From Penium margaritaceum (taxonomy: Eukaryota > Streptophyta > Zygnematophyceae > Desmidiales > Peniaceae): 64,000 nucleotides of DNA. The notes below the pieces were generated by a model. It saw only the letters and a program-made list of their open reading frames with translations, was not told where the DNA came from and did no database searches. Location: contig SZWC01000093.1 in assembly GCA_023375785.1 (NCBI GenBank), positions 214,225 to 278,224 on the forward strand. Direction: 5' to 3'. This document shows, one piece after another, positions 34,401 to 47,315 of the stretch. Positions within the stretch are counted from its first letter, which is position 1; each line of letters starts with the position of its first letter. A program made the position numbers and the translations under genes.

Positions 34401-37400
34401 TAAGTGTGTGTAAGTACGTGCAAGTGCATGTAAGTACGTGTAAGTGCGTGTAAGTATGTGTAAGTGTGTGTAAGTACGTGTAAGTACATGTAAGCACGTG
34501 TAAGTGTGTGTAAGTGTATGTAAGTGCATGTAAGTGCGTGTAAGTACATGTAAGTGTGTGTAAATACATTTAAGTGCGTATAAGTATGTGTAAGTGAGTG
34601 TAAGTAAGTGTAAGTGCGTGTAAGTGCATGTAAGTGCGGTTAAAGTACGTGTAAGTGGGTATAAGTGTGTGTAAGTACATGTAAGTTAATGTAAGTACGT
34701 GCAGGTGCGTGAAAGTGTGTGTAGGTGCGGTTTAAGTTTGTGTAAGTGTGTGTAAGTACGTGTAAGTGTGTGTAAGTGTGTGTAAGTGTGTGTAAGTACG
34801 TAGAAGTGCATGTAAGTGCATGTAAGTATAGTTTAAGTGCGTGTAAGTTTGTGTAAGTTCTTGTAAGTGCGTGTAAGTACATGTAAGTGCGTGTAGGTGT
34901 GTGTAAGTGCGTGTAGGTGCGTGTAGATGTTGATAAGTGTGTGCAAGTGCGTGTAAGTGCGTTAAGTGCGTGTAAGTTCAGTTTATGTGCGTGTAAGTGT
35001 GAGTAAGTTCGTGTAAGTTCGTGTACGTGCATGTAAGTGCATCTAAGTATGTATAAGTGTGTGTTAGTGTGTGTTAGTACATGTTAGTTTGTATGAGTGT
35101 GTGTAAGTGCATGTAAGTACATGCAAGTGCGTGTAAGTGTGTGTAAGTGCATGTAAGTACGTGTAAGTGCATGTACGTGCGTGTAAGTGTGTATAAGTGC
35201 ATGCAAGTACGTGTAAGTGCGTGTAAGTATGTGTAAGTGAAAGTATGTGCGTTTAAGTGTAAGTACATGTTAGCATCTGTAAGTGCGTGTAAGTACGTAT
35301 AAGTGTGTGTAAGTGGGTGTAAGTATTTGCAAGTGCAAGTAAGTGCATGTAAGTATATGTAAGTGCGTGTAAGTGCGTGTAAGTGTGTGTAAGTACTTGA
35401 TAATGTGTGTAAGTGCGTGTAAGTACGTGTAAGTGCATGTAAGTACGTATACGTTCAGGTTAGTGCGTGTAAGTGCATGTAAGTGCGTGTACGTATGTAT
35501 AAGTGCGTGTGAATACGTGTAAGTACGTGTAAGTTTGTGTAATTGCTTGAAAGTACGTGTAAGTGCGTCAAAGTGCGTGTAAGTAGTGTAAGAGCGTGTA
35601 AGTTCGTGTAAGTGTATGTAAGTCCGTGTAAGTACGTGTAGGTTCATGTAGGTTCGTGTAAGTGTTTATAAGTGAGTATAAGTGCGTGTGAGTGTGTGCA
35701 ATTGCGTGTAAGTGTGTGATAGTACGTGTCAGTGCATGTAGGAGCGTGTAGGTGTGTGTAAGTGCGTGTAAGTACGTGTAAGTGCGTGTAAGTGTGTATA
35801 AGTACGTGTAAGTTTGTGTAAGTGCGTGTAAGTGCGTGTAAGTTGGTGTAAGTACGTATAAGTACGTGTAAGTTTTTGTAAGTGTGTGGAAGTGCGTGTA
35901 AGTGTGTGTAAGTGCCTGTAAGTGTGTATACGTGTATGAAAGTATGTGTAAGTATATATAAGTGTGTGTAAGTGTGTGTGAGTGTGTGTAAGCGCGTGCA
36001 AGTTTGTGTAAGTGCGTGTAAGTGCGTGTACGTTTGTGTAAGTACGTGTAAGTGCATGTAAGTGCATGTAAGCTCGTGTAAGGTCATGTAAGTGTATGTA
36101 TGTGCGTGTAAGTGCGTCCATGTAAGTGCGTGTAAGTGTGTGTTAGTGCGTGTAAGTGTGTGTAAGTGCGTGTAAGTGTGTGTAAGTGCGTGTAAGCGCA
36201 TGCAAGTTTGTGTAAGTGCATGTAAGTATGTGTAAGTGCGTGTAAGTGTGTGTAAGTGCATTTAAGTTCATGTAAGTGTGTGTAAGTACGTGTAAGTGCA
36301 TGTGAGTGTGTGTAATTACGTGTAACTACGTGTAAGTGTGTGTGAGCACATGTAAGTGCGTGTACGTATATGTACGTATGTGTAAGTACGTGTAAATGCG
36401 TGTAAGTGCGTGTCAATGCGTGGAAGTGCATGTAAATGCCTTTTAGTTCGTGTAAGTACATGTAAGTGTGTGTAAGTGTGTGTAAGTTTGTGTAAGTGTG
36501 TGTTAGTATGCGTAAGTGCGGGTTAGTGCATGTAAGTGCGTCTAGGTGCCTGTAAGTGCGTGTAGGTGCGTGTAAATTCGTGTAAATGTGTGGAAGTATG
36601 TGTAACCACGTGTAAGTGTGTGTAAGTGGGGTTAAGTGCGTGTAAGTGCGTGAAAGTATGTGTAAGTGCATGTAAGTGTGTGTAAGTTCGTATAAGTGCG
36701 TGTAAGTACGTGTACGTGTGTGTAAGTGCGTGTAAGTCCATGAAAGTGCGTATAAGTGCGTGTAATTCTGTGTAAGTGCATGTATGTGCATGTAAGTTCG
36801 TGTAAGTACCTGTAAGAGGGTGTAAGCGCGTGTAAGTGCGTGTTAGTGTGTGTCAGTGCGTGTAAGTGCATGTAAGTGCGGTTTATGTGCATGTAGTTTT
36901 GTGTAAGATCCTGTAAGTGCGTTCAAGTACGTGGAAGTGCGTATAAGTGTGTATAAGTGCGTGTAAGTGTGTGTAAGTGCGTGTAAGTGTGTGTAAGTGT
37001 GTGTTAGTGTGGGTAAGTACGTGTAAGTACGTGCAAGTACGTGTTAGTATGTGTTTGTGCGTGTAAGTGTGTGTAATTGCATCTAAGTGCGTGTAAGTGT
37101 GTGTAAGTGCGTGTAATTACGTGTAGGTGCGTGTAAGTGCGTGTAAGTGCGTGTAATTTCATGTAACTGCATATACGTGCGTGTAAGTACATGTAAGTGC
37201 ATGTTAGTGTGTGTAAGTATGTGAAAGTACATGTAAGTCTGTGTAAGTACGTGGAAGTACGTGTAAGTGCATGCAAGTGCGAGCAAGTGCGTGTAAATAC
37301 GTCTTAGTGTGTGTAAGTGTGTGTAAGTACGTGTAAGTGCGTGTAAGTTCGTGTAAGTATGTGTAAGTGCGTGTGAGTGCGTGTAAGTACGTGTAAGTGC

Positions 37401-37420
37401 GTGTAAGTGCGTGTGAGTGC

Positions 37421-37860
37421 GTGTAAGTGCGTGTAAGTGCGTGTACGTGCGTGTAAGTGCGTGTAAGTGCGTGTACGTGCGTGTAAGTGCGTGTAAGTGC
37501 GTGTACGTGCGTGTAAGTGCGTGTAAGTGCGTGTACGTGCGTGTAAGTGCGTGTAAGTGCGTGTACGTGCGTGTAAGTGCGTGTAAGTGCGTGTACGTGC
37601 GTGTAAGTGCGTGTAAGTGCGTGTACGTGCGTGTAAGTGCGTGTAAGTGCGTGTACGTGCGTGTAAGTGCGTGTAAGTGCGTGTACGTGCGTGTAAGTGC
37701 GTGTAAGTGCGTGTACGTGCGTGTAAGTGCGTGTAAGTGCGTGTACGTGCGTGTAAGTGCGTGTAAGTGCGTGTACGTGCGTGTAAGTGCGTGTAAGTGC
37801 GTGTACGTGCGTGTAAGTGCGTGTAAGTGCGTGTACGTGCGTGTAAGTGCGTGTAAGTGC
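37421..37860 (+). repeat. Homogenised 30-bp higher-order repeat inside the decamer array
   Basis: The order is two GTGTAAGTGC units followed by one GTGTACGTGC, repeated exactly for 440 bp (14.7 copies) without a single deviation, while decamers on either side vary freely. The TAC in every third unit removes the plus-strand stop from one frame, which is why a 149-codon plus-strand frame appears only here. That frame is a by-product. Confidence 0.95.
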
Positions 37861-40319
37861 GTGTAGGTGCGTGTAAGTGTGTGTAAGTTCGTGTAAGTGC
37901 GTGTAAGTGCGTGTAAGTTAGTGTAAGTGCGTGTAAATGCGTGTCAGTGCGTGTACATATGTGTACGTTCGTGTAAGTATTGATAAGTGTGTGTAAGTGC
38001 GTGTCAGTGCCTGTAAGTGGGTGTAAGTGCGTATTAGTGTGCGTTAGTGTGTGTACAATTGTGTAAGTGCGTGTATGTACGTGTAAGTGTGTGTAACTGC
38101 GTGTAAGTATGTGTAAGTGCGTGTAAGTTTGTGTAAGTGTGTGTAAGTATGTGTAAGTGCATGTTAGTGCGTGTACATACGTGTAAGTCCGTGTAAGTGA
38201 CTAAAAGTGTGTAAAGGTGCGTGTAAGTGCGTGTAAGTTTGTGTAAGTACGGGTGAGTATGTGTAGGTGTGTACAAGTGCATGTAAGTGCGTGTAAGTGC
38301 ATGTAAGTGCGTGCAAGTACGTGTAAGTGCTGATAAGTGTGTGTAAGTGCGTGTAAGTGCGTGTAAGTGCATGTAAGTGCGTGTAAGTGCTTGTTAGTGC
38401 ATATAAGTGCATGTAGGTGTGTGTAAGTTCGTGTAAGTGTGTGTGAGTGCATGTAAGTGCGTGTAAGTGCGTGTAAGTACGTGTAAGTGCATGTAAGTTT
38501 GTTTAAGTACGTCTAAGTAGATATAAGTGCGTGCAAGTGCGTATTAGTGCGTGTAAGTGTGTGTAAGTGCGTGTAAGTATGTGTAAGTATATGTAAGTGT
38601 GTGTAAGTGCGTGTAAGTACGTGTAGGTGTGTGTAGGTATGTGAAAGTTTGTGTCAATACGTGCAAGTGCGTATAAGTGCGTGTAAGTACGTGTAAGTGT
38701 GTGTAAGTGTGTGTAAGTATGTGTAAGAGCGTGTAAGTGTGTACAAGTGCATGTAAGTGCATGTAAGTGCATGTTAGCGTGTGTAAGTGCGAGTAAGTTT
38801 GTGCAAGTGCATGTAAGTTCGTGTAAGTGCGTGTAAGTATTCGTAAGTGTGTGTTAGTGCATGTAAGTGCATATAAGTGCGTGTAACTGTGTGTAAGTGT
38901 GTATAAGTGCGTATACGTTTGTGTAAGTGCATGTATGTGCGTGTAAGTACATGGAAGTGCGTGTAAGTACGTGTAAGTGTGTGTAAGTGCATGTCAGTAT
39001 GTGTAAGTGCGTGGAAGTGCGTGTAAGTGCGTGTAAGTGTGTGTAAGTGCGTGTAAGTATATTTAAGCATGTGTAAGTGCGTATGAGTGCATGTAAGTGC
39101 GTGGAAGTAGGTATACATACGTGTAAGTGTGTGTAAGTGCGTGTAAGTATGTGTAGGTATGTGTAAGTGCGTGTTTGTGTGTATCAGTGCGTGTAAGTGC
39201 GTGTAAGTTCATGTAAGTACGGGTAAGTGCGTGTATATACGTGTAAGTACGTGTCAATGCGTGTAAGTGCGTGTAAGTTTGTGTACATGCGGATGAGTAC
39301 GTGTACATACGTGTAAGTGCGTGTAAGTACGTGTAAGTGCTGGTATGTGCACGTAAGTGCGTGTAAGTGCGTGTAAGTACGTGTAAGTGCGTGTAAGTGC
39401 TTGTAAGTGCATATAAGTGTGTGTAAGTGTGTATAAGTTCGTGTAAAAGTGTGTAAGTGCATGTAACTGTGTATAAGTGCGTGTAAGTGCGTGTAAGTGC
39501 GTAGAAGTGTGGAACTGTGTGTAAGTGCGTGTAAGTGCCTATAAGTTCATACAAGTGTGTGTAAGTGCGTGTAAGTGCGTGTACGTGTATGTAAGTGCAT
39601 GTAAGTGCATGTAAGTGCGTGTAGGTGCGTGTAGGTGCGTGAAATTTTGTGTAAGTGCGTGTAAGTGCGTATAAGTGTGTGTAAGTATGTGTAAGTGCGT
39701 GTAAGTGCGTGTAAGTGTATGCAAGTGCGTGTAAGTGTGTGTAAATGCGTGTAAGTATGTGTAAGTGTGTGTAAGTGCGTGTAAGTGCGTGTAAGTTCAT
39801 GTAAGTGCGTGTTAGTATGTGTTAGTGCGTGTAAGTACATGTAAGTGCGTGGAATTGCGTGTGACCATGTGTAAGTGCGTGTAAGTGCATGTAAGTTCGT
39901 ACAAGTACGTATAAATGTGTTTAAGTGTGTGTAAGTGCATAGAAGTACGTGTAAGTGTGTGTAACTATGTGTAAGTGTGTGTAAGTGTGTGTCAGTATGT
40001 TTAAGTACGTGTAAGTGCGTATTAGTGCGTGTAAGTACGTGTAAGTGTGTGTAAGTAGGTGTAAGTGCATGTACGTGTGTATAAGTGTGTATAAGTATGT
40101 GTAAGTTCGTGTAAGTACGTGTCAGTGTGTGTCAGTGCATGTAAGTGCGTGTAAGTTTCCGTGAGTGCGGGTAAGTGCGTGTAAGTGCTGGTAAGTGCGT
40201 GTAAGTGCGTATAAGTGCGTGCAAGTGCGTGTAAGTTCGTATAAGTGCGTGTAAGTGCGTGTAAGTGCATATAAGTGCGTGTAAGTGCGTGTAAGTTTGT
40301 GTAAGTATGTGTAAGTACG

Positions 40320-40920
40320 TGTGAGTCCGTGTCAGTGCGTATAAGTATGTGGAAGTGTGGAAGTGCGTGTAAGTGCGAGTAAGTGCGTATAAGTGCGTGT
40401 AAGTTCGTGCAAGTGTGTGTAAGTGCGTGTTAGTGCGTGTAAGCGTGTGTAAGTGCGTGTAAGTGTGTAAATGCGTGCCAGTGCGTGTAAGTGTGTGTAA
40501 GCTTGTGTAAGTGTGGATAAGTGAGTGTAAGTACTTGTAAGTACGTACAAGCGTGTGTAAGTACGTGTAAGTGTATGTAAGTGTGGGCAAGTACGTGTAG
40601 GTGTGTATAAGTGTGTGTAAGTAGGTGTAAGTGCGTGTATGTGCATTTATGTGCGCTTAAGTACGTGTAAGTGTGTGTAAGTGTGTGTAAGTGCGTGTAT
40701 GTGCGTGTAAGTGCATGTAAGTGCGTGTAAGTGCATAAAGGTGTGTAAAAGCACGTGTAAGTTTGTGTAAGTACGTATAAGTACGTGTAAGTGCGTGTAA
40801 GTGTGTGTACGTTTGCGTAAGTGCGTGTGCGTTCGTGTGAGTGTGTATTAGTGCGTATAATTGCGTGTAAGTGTGTGTAAGTTTGTGTAAGTACACGTAA
40901 GTGCGTGTAAGTGCGTATAA
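40320..40920 (+). repeat. Long-range duplicated block in the decamer array, copy 1
   Basis: Rare variant units such as CGTGCCAGTGC (40,475 region), GTGTGGATAAGTG, GTACTTGTAAGT, AAAAGCACGTG (40,747) and TAATTGCGTG (40,858) occur in the same order and spacing as in the block at 43,033-43,630. The offset is close to 2,713 bp throughout. Confidence 0.75.
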
Positions 40921-43032
40921 GTACATGTAAGTGCGTGTAAGTGCGTGTGAGTGTGTGTAAGTGGGTGTCAGTGTGTGAAAGTGTGTGTAAGTATGTGTAA
41001 GTGCGTGTAAGTGTGTGTCAGTGCGTGTAAGTGCGTGTAAATGTATGTAAGTTCATGTAAGTGCGTGTAAGTGCATGTAAGTGCGGGTAAATTCGTGTAA
41101 GTGTGTGTAAGTACGTGTAAGTATGTGTAAGTGCATATAAGTGCATATAAGTGCATGTAGGTACGTGTAAGTACGCGTGGGTACATGTAAATTTGTCTAA
41201 ACGTGTGTGTAAGCGCGTGTATGTGTGTGTAAGTGCGTGTATGTGCCTGTAAGTACATGTAAGTATATGTACGTGCGTTTAAGTGTGTGTAATTGCATGT
41301 AAGTATACGTCCGTGTGGGTCAGTGCGTGTAAGTACCTGTAAGTGCGTGGAAGTGCATGTTAGTATGTGTTAGTGCATGTAAGTATGTGTAAGTGCGTGT
41401 AAGTGTTTGTAACTGCGTGTTAGTGCGTTTTAGTGTGTGTTAGTGTCTGTAAGTGTGTGTCACTGCGTGTAAGGGCGTGTAAGTGTGTGAAAGTGCGTGT
41501 AAGTGTGTGAAAGTGCGTGTAAGTGCGTGTAAGTGCATGTAAGAGCATATAAGTACGTGTAAGTACGTGCAAGTGCGTGTAGGTGCGTGCAAGTACGTGT
41601 AAGTACGTGTAAGTGTGTGTAAGTGCGTATAAGTGCGCATAAGTGCGTGTAAGTACATGTATGTGTGTGTAATTATGTGTAAGTTTGTGTAAGTGTGTGT
41701 AAGTGTGTATAAGTTCATGTAAGTGCGTGAAAGTGCGGTTTGAGTCGTGTAAGTGAATACAAGTGCATGTAAGTGTGTGTAAGTATGTGTAAGTGCGTCT
41801 TAGTGCGTTTAAGTGCGTGTAAGTGCATGTAAGTGCATGTAAGTGTGTTTAAGTTCGTGGAAGTGTGTGGAAGTGCGTGCAAGTGCGTGTAAGTATGTGT
41901 ACATACGTACAAGTACGTGTAAGTGCATGTAAAAGCGTGTAAGTGCGTGTAAGTGCTTGTAAGTGCGTGTAAGTGCGTGTCCGTGCATGCAAGTGCGTGT
42001 AAGTGCGTGTAGGTGCATTTAAGTGTGAGTAAGTGTGTGTAAATGCGTATAAGTGCATGTAAGTACGTGTAAGTGCATGTAAGTGTATGTAAGTACGTAG
42101 ACATTGGTGTAAGTGCGTGTAAGTTTGTGTAAGTTCGCGCAAGTGCATGTAAGTGTGTGTAAGTGCGTGTAAGTGTGTGTAAGTGCGTGTAAGTGCATGT
42201 GAGTGCGTGTAAGTGCGTGTTAGTGCGTGTCAGTGTGTATAAGTATGTGTAAGTGCGTGTAAGTATGTGTAAGTGTGTATAATTGTTTGTAAGTGCGTGT
42301 AAGTGCGTGTAAGTTCGTGCAAGTGCGTGTAAGCGCGTATAAGTGCGTGTAAGTACGTATAAGTGCTAGTTAGTGTGTGCAAGTGCGTGTAAGTACATGT
42401 AAGTGTGTGTAAGTACGTGTAAGTACGTGTAAGTGTGTGTAAGTACGTGTAAGTTTGTGTAAGTTCGTGTATGTACGTGTAAGTATGTGTAAGTGCAAGT
42501 AAGTGCGTGTAAGTATGTGTAAGTGTATGTAAGTATATGTAAGTGCGTGTAAGTTCATGTGAGTGCGTGTAAGTGCAAGTAAGTGTGTCTTTGTAAGTGT
42601 GTGTAAGTGCGTGTTAGTACGTGTAAGTGTGTGTAAGTGTGTATAAGCACGTTTAAGTGCATGTAAGTGCATGTAAGTGCGTGTAAGTGCATGTAAGTGC
42701 TTGTAAGTGTGCGTAAGTGCGTGTAAGTGCATTTATGTATGTGTAAGTTTGTGTAAGTGCGTGAAGTGCATGTAAGTGTATGTAAGTGCGTGTAAGTGTA
42801 TTTGAGTGCGTGTATGTGGATGTGAGTGCGTGTAAGTGCGTGTAAGTATGTGTAAGTGCGTCTACGTTTGTGTCAGTGCGTGTAAGTGCATGTAAGTGCG
42901 TGTAAGTTCGTGTAAGTGCATGTAAGTGCGTGTAAATGCATGTGCATGCGTGTAAGTGTGTGTAGGTGTGTGTAAGTGCGTGTAAGTGCGTGTAAGTTTG
43001 TGTAAGTATGTGTAAGTACGTGTAAGTGCGTG

Positions 43033-43630
43033 TAAGTGCGTATAAGTATGTGGATGTGTGGGAGTGTGTGTAAGTGCGAGTAAATGCGTGTAAGTGCGTG
43101 TACGTTTGTGCAAGTATGTATAAGTGCGTGTAAGTGCGTGTAAGCGTGTGTAAGTGGGTGTAAGTGCGTGTAAATACGTGCCAGGGCGTGTAAGTGTGTG
43201 TAAGTTTGTGTAAGTGTGGATAAGTGTGTGTAAGTACTTGTAAGTGCATATAAGCGTGTGTAAGTACGAGTAAGTGTGTGTAAGTGCGGGTAAGTGCGTG
43301 TAGGTGTGTATAAGTGTGTGTAAGTACGTGTAAGTGTGTGTAAGTACGTGCAAGTGCATGTAAGTGCGCTTAAGTGCGTGTAAGTGTGTGTAAGTGTGTG
43401 TAAGTGTGTGTATGTGCGTGTAAGTACGTGTAAGTGCGTGTAAGTGCATAAAAGTGTGTAAAAGCATGTGTAAGTTTGTGTAAGCACGTATACGTACGTG
43501 TAAGTGCGTGTAAGTGCGTGTAAGTTTGCGTAAGTGCGCGTGCGTTTGTGTTAGAGTGTATTAGTGCGTGTAATTGCGTGTAAGTGTGTGTATGTTTGTG
43601 TAAGTGCATGTAAGTACGTGTAAGTGCGTG
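43033..43630 (+). repeat. Long-range duplicated block in the decamer array, copy 2
   Basis: It shares the ordered set of rare variants with 40,320-40,920, including CGTGCCAGGGC, GTGTGGATAAGTG, GTACTTGTAAGT and AAAAGCATGTG (43,460). The copies have since diverged at many single positions. Confidence 0.75.
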
Positions 43631-46600
43631 TAAGTGTGTGTAAGTGCGTGTAAGTGTGCATAAGTGCGTAAAATGCGTATACGAGTGTGTAAGTTTGTTT
43701 AAGTGCGTGTAAGTGCATGTAAGTGCGTGTAAGTGTGTGTAAGTGCGTGTAAGTGCATGTAAGTGTGGTTTAAGCTCGTGTAAGTACGTATAAGTGCGTG
43801 GAAGTGTGTCTAAGTTTGTGTAAGTGCGTGTAAGCACGTGTAAGTGTGTGTTAGTGTGTGTGAGTGCGTGTAAGTGCATGTAAGTGTGCCTAAGTACGTG
43901 TAAGTGCATGTAAGTGCATGTAAGTGCGTTTAAGTAGGTGTAAGTGCTTGTAAGTACGTGTAAGCACGTGTTAGTGTATGTAAGTGCGTGTAAGTGCGTG
44001 TAAGTGTGTGTAAGTTTGTGTAAGTTAATGTAAGTGCGTGTAAGTGCGTGTAAGTGTGTGTGAGTGCGTGTAAGTGCGTATAAGTGCGTAAAATTATGTA
44101 TAAGTGCATGTAAGTACGTGTCAGTACGTGTCAATGTGTGTAAGTGCGTGTAAGTGTGTGTTAGTGCGTGTAAGTGTGTGTACGTGTGTATGAGTGTGTG
44201 TAAATGCATGTTAGTATGTGTGAGTGTGTGTGAGTGTATGTAAGTGCGTATAAGTGCGTATAAGTGCGTGTAAGTGTGTGGAAGTGTGTGTAAGTGCGTG
44301 TAAGTGTGTCTACGTTCACGTAAGTGCATGTAAGTGCGTGTACGTTTGTGTAAGTGTGTGCAAGTGCGTGTAAGGGTGTGTAAGTGAGTGTAAGTTGTTT
44401 AGGTGTGTATAAGTGCATGTAAGTATGTGTAAGTGTGTGTAAGTGCGTGTAAGTGCATGTAAGTGCGTCTAAGTGCATGGAAGTGTGTGTAAGTGCGTGT
44501 AAGTACGTGGAAGTGTGTGTAAGTGCGTGTAAGTGTGTGTAAGTGTGTGTAAGTACGTGTAAGTTCATGTAAGTATGTGGGAGTGTGTGTAAGTGTGTGT
44601 AAGTTCTCGTAAGTGCGTATTAGTGTGTGTAAGTACGTGTAAGTGCATTCACATACATGTAAGTACGTGTTAGCGCGTGTAAGTGCATGTAAGTACATGT
44701 AAGTGCCTTGAAGTGCGTGTAAGTGCGTGTAAGTGCATGTAAGTGCGTGTAAGTACGTGTAAGTGCGTGTAAGTACGTGTAGGTGCGTGTAGGTACGTGA
44801 AAGTTTGTGTAAGTGCGTGTAAGTGCGTGTAAGTGCATGTAAGTGCGTATACGTGTGTGTAAGTGTGTGTAAGTGTGTGTAAATACATGTAAGTACGTGT
44901 AAGTGTGTGTAAGTGTGTATAAGTGTGTGTTAGTGTGTGTAGGTGCGTGTAAAAGCGTGTAAGTGTGTGTAGTTACGTGGAAGAATGAAAGTGCGTGGAA
45001 GTGCGTGTAAATATGTGTAAGTGCGTATAAGTGCGTGTAAGTGTGTGTCAGTACGTATCAGTACGTGTAAGTACGTGTAAGTGCATGGAAGTGCGTGTAA
45101 ATGCGTGTAAGAAGGTAAAGGTGCGGGTAAGTGCGTGTAAGTGTGTTTAAGTCCGTGTAAGCACGTGTAAGTGCGTGTAAGTTCACGTAAGTGCGTGTAA
45201 GTGCGTGTATGTTCATGTAAGTGCGTGTAAGTGCGTGTACGTTCGTGTAAGTGTGTGTACGTGTGTGTAAGTGCGTGCAAGTACATGTAAGCGTGTGTAA
45301 GTATGTGTAAGTTTGTGTAAGTATGTGTTAGTGCGTGTAAGTGCATGTAAGTGCGTCTAAGTGTGTGTAAGTGTGTATAAGTGCGTGTAAGTGTGTCGAA
45401 GTGCGTGTAAGTATGTGTAAGTACGTGCAAGTACTTGTAAGTGCGTGTAAGTTGGTGTACGTGTGTGTAAGTGCGTGTAAGTACGTGTACGTTTGTGTAA
45501 GTATGTGTAAGTGTGTGTAAGTGTGTATAAGTGCGTGTAAGTGCGTGTACGTACGTGTAAGTGTGTGAAATGCGTATACGTGTACATGATATCGTTTAAG
45601 TACGTGTAAGTGCATGTCAGTGCGTGTAAGTGTGTATAAGTGCATGTAAGTGCATGCAAGTACGGTTTAAGTTTGTGTACGTGCGTGTAAGTGTGTGGAA
45701 GTGCGTGTAAGTTTGTGTAAGTGTGTGTAAGTATGTGTAAGTGCGTGTTAGTGTGTTTAAGTGCGTGCAAGTGGGTGTAAGTGCGTGTAAGTACGTGTAA
45801 GTACGTGTAAGTGCGTGTAAGTGCGTGTAAGTGTGTGTAAGTGCGTGTAAGTGCGTGTAAGTGCATGTGAGTGCTTGTAAGTACGTGTAAGCGCGTGGTA
45901 GTGCATGTAAGTGCGTGTTGGTGCATGTTAGTTCGTGTAAGTTTGTGTAAGTACGTGTAAGTGCGTATAAGTGCGTGTAAGTGTGTGTAAGTATGTGTAG
46001 GTTGGTGTATGTACGCTAAGTTTGAGTAAATGCGTTTAAGTGTGTGTAAGTGCGTGTAAGTGCGTGTAATTATGTGTAAGTGTGTGCAAGTGGGAGCAAG
46101 TACGTATAGTTACGTGTAAGTGTATGTAAGTGCGTGTCAGTGTGTGTCAGTTTGTGTAAGTGTGTGTAAGTGTGTGTAAGTACGTGTTAGTGGGTGTAAG
46201 TGTGTATAAGTGCGTGTAAGTGCATATAAGTGCGTGTAAGTGTGTCTAAGTGCGTGTAAGTGTGTCTAAGTTCACGTATGTGCGTGTAAGTGCGTGTACG
46301 TTTGTGTAAGTGTGTGCAAGTACGTGTAAGTGTGTTTAAGTGCATGTAATTTGTGTAAGTGCACGTAAGTACATGTAGGTGCACGTAAGTGCGTGTTAGT
46401 GCATGTAAGTGCATGTAATTGCGTATAAGTGCATGGAAGTACATGTAACTGCGTGTAAGTGTGTGGAAGTGTGTATAAGTGTGTGTAAGTATGTGTAAGT
46501 GCATGTAAGTTTGTGTAAGTGCGTATAAGTGCGTGTACGTTTGTGTAAGTATGTGTTAGTGTGTGTAAGTGTGTGTACGTGTGTGTTAGTGCTTGTAAGT

Positions 46601-47315
46601 GCGTGTAAGTACGTGAAATGCGTATACATGTGTGTAAGTTTGTTTAAGTGCGTGTAAATGCATGTAAGTGCGTGTAAGTGCGTGTAAGTGCATGTAAGTG
46701 CGGTTTAAGTTCGTGTAAATGTGTGTAAGTGCGTGGAAGTACGTGTACGTTTGTGTAAGTATGTGTAAGTATGTGTAAGTGTGTGTTAATGTGTGTAAGT
46801 GCGTATAAGTGCGTGTAAGTGTGTGGAAGTACGTGTAAGTGTGTATAAGTACGTGCAAGTATGTGTAAGTGCATATAAGTGCTTGTACTTGCGTGTAAGC
46901 GCGTGTTGGTGCATGTAAGTGTGTGTAAGTGTGTGTAAGTGCGTGTAAGTTCGTATAAGTGTGTATAAGTGCGTGTAAATGTGTGTAAGTACGTGTAAGT
47001 GCGTATAAGTGTGTGTAAGTATGTGTAAGTTGGTGTAAGTACGTATAAGTTTGTGTAAATGCGTGTAACCTGTGTAAGTGCATGTCAGTGCGTGTAAGTG
47101 TGTGTAAGTGTGTGTAAGTACGTATAAGTATGTGTAAGTGTGTGTAAGTGTGTGTAAGTGCGTGTGAGTGTGTCTAAGTGTGTGTAAGTAAGTGTAAGTG
47201 CATGTAAGTGCGTGTAAGTGCATGTCAGTGCGTGTGTGTGCGTGTAAATGCGTGTTAGTGCTTGTGAGTGCGTGTAAGTTTGCGTAAATGCGCGTAAGTG
47301 CGTGTACGTTTGTGT

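Noticed and set aside
37421-37860. CRISPR-like array
   Set aside because: The 30-bp units are directly tandem with no unique spacers, and the context is eukaryotic.
37417-37866. 149-codon plus-strand frame with a VRVSACKCVY repeat
   Set aside because: It exists only because every third decamer in the homogenised 30-bp repeat reads TAC instead of TAA. There is no evidence of a gene.
25980-47100. Many minus-strand frames of up to ~370 codons encoding a Thr/His/Leu/Tyr repeat
   Set aside because: The reverse decamer GCACTTACAC has no stop in any frame and cycles through all three, so long frames are inevitable. The variants behave like DNA-level noise and no start or regulatory context exists.
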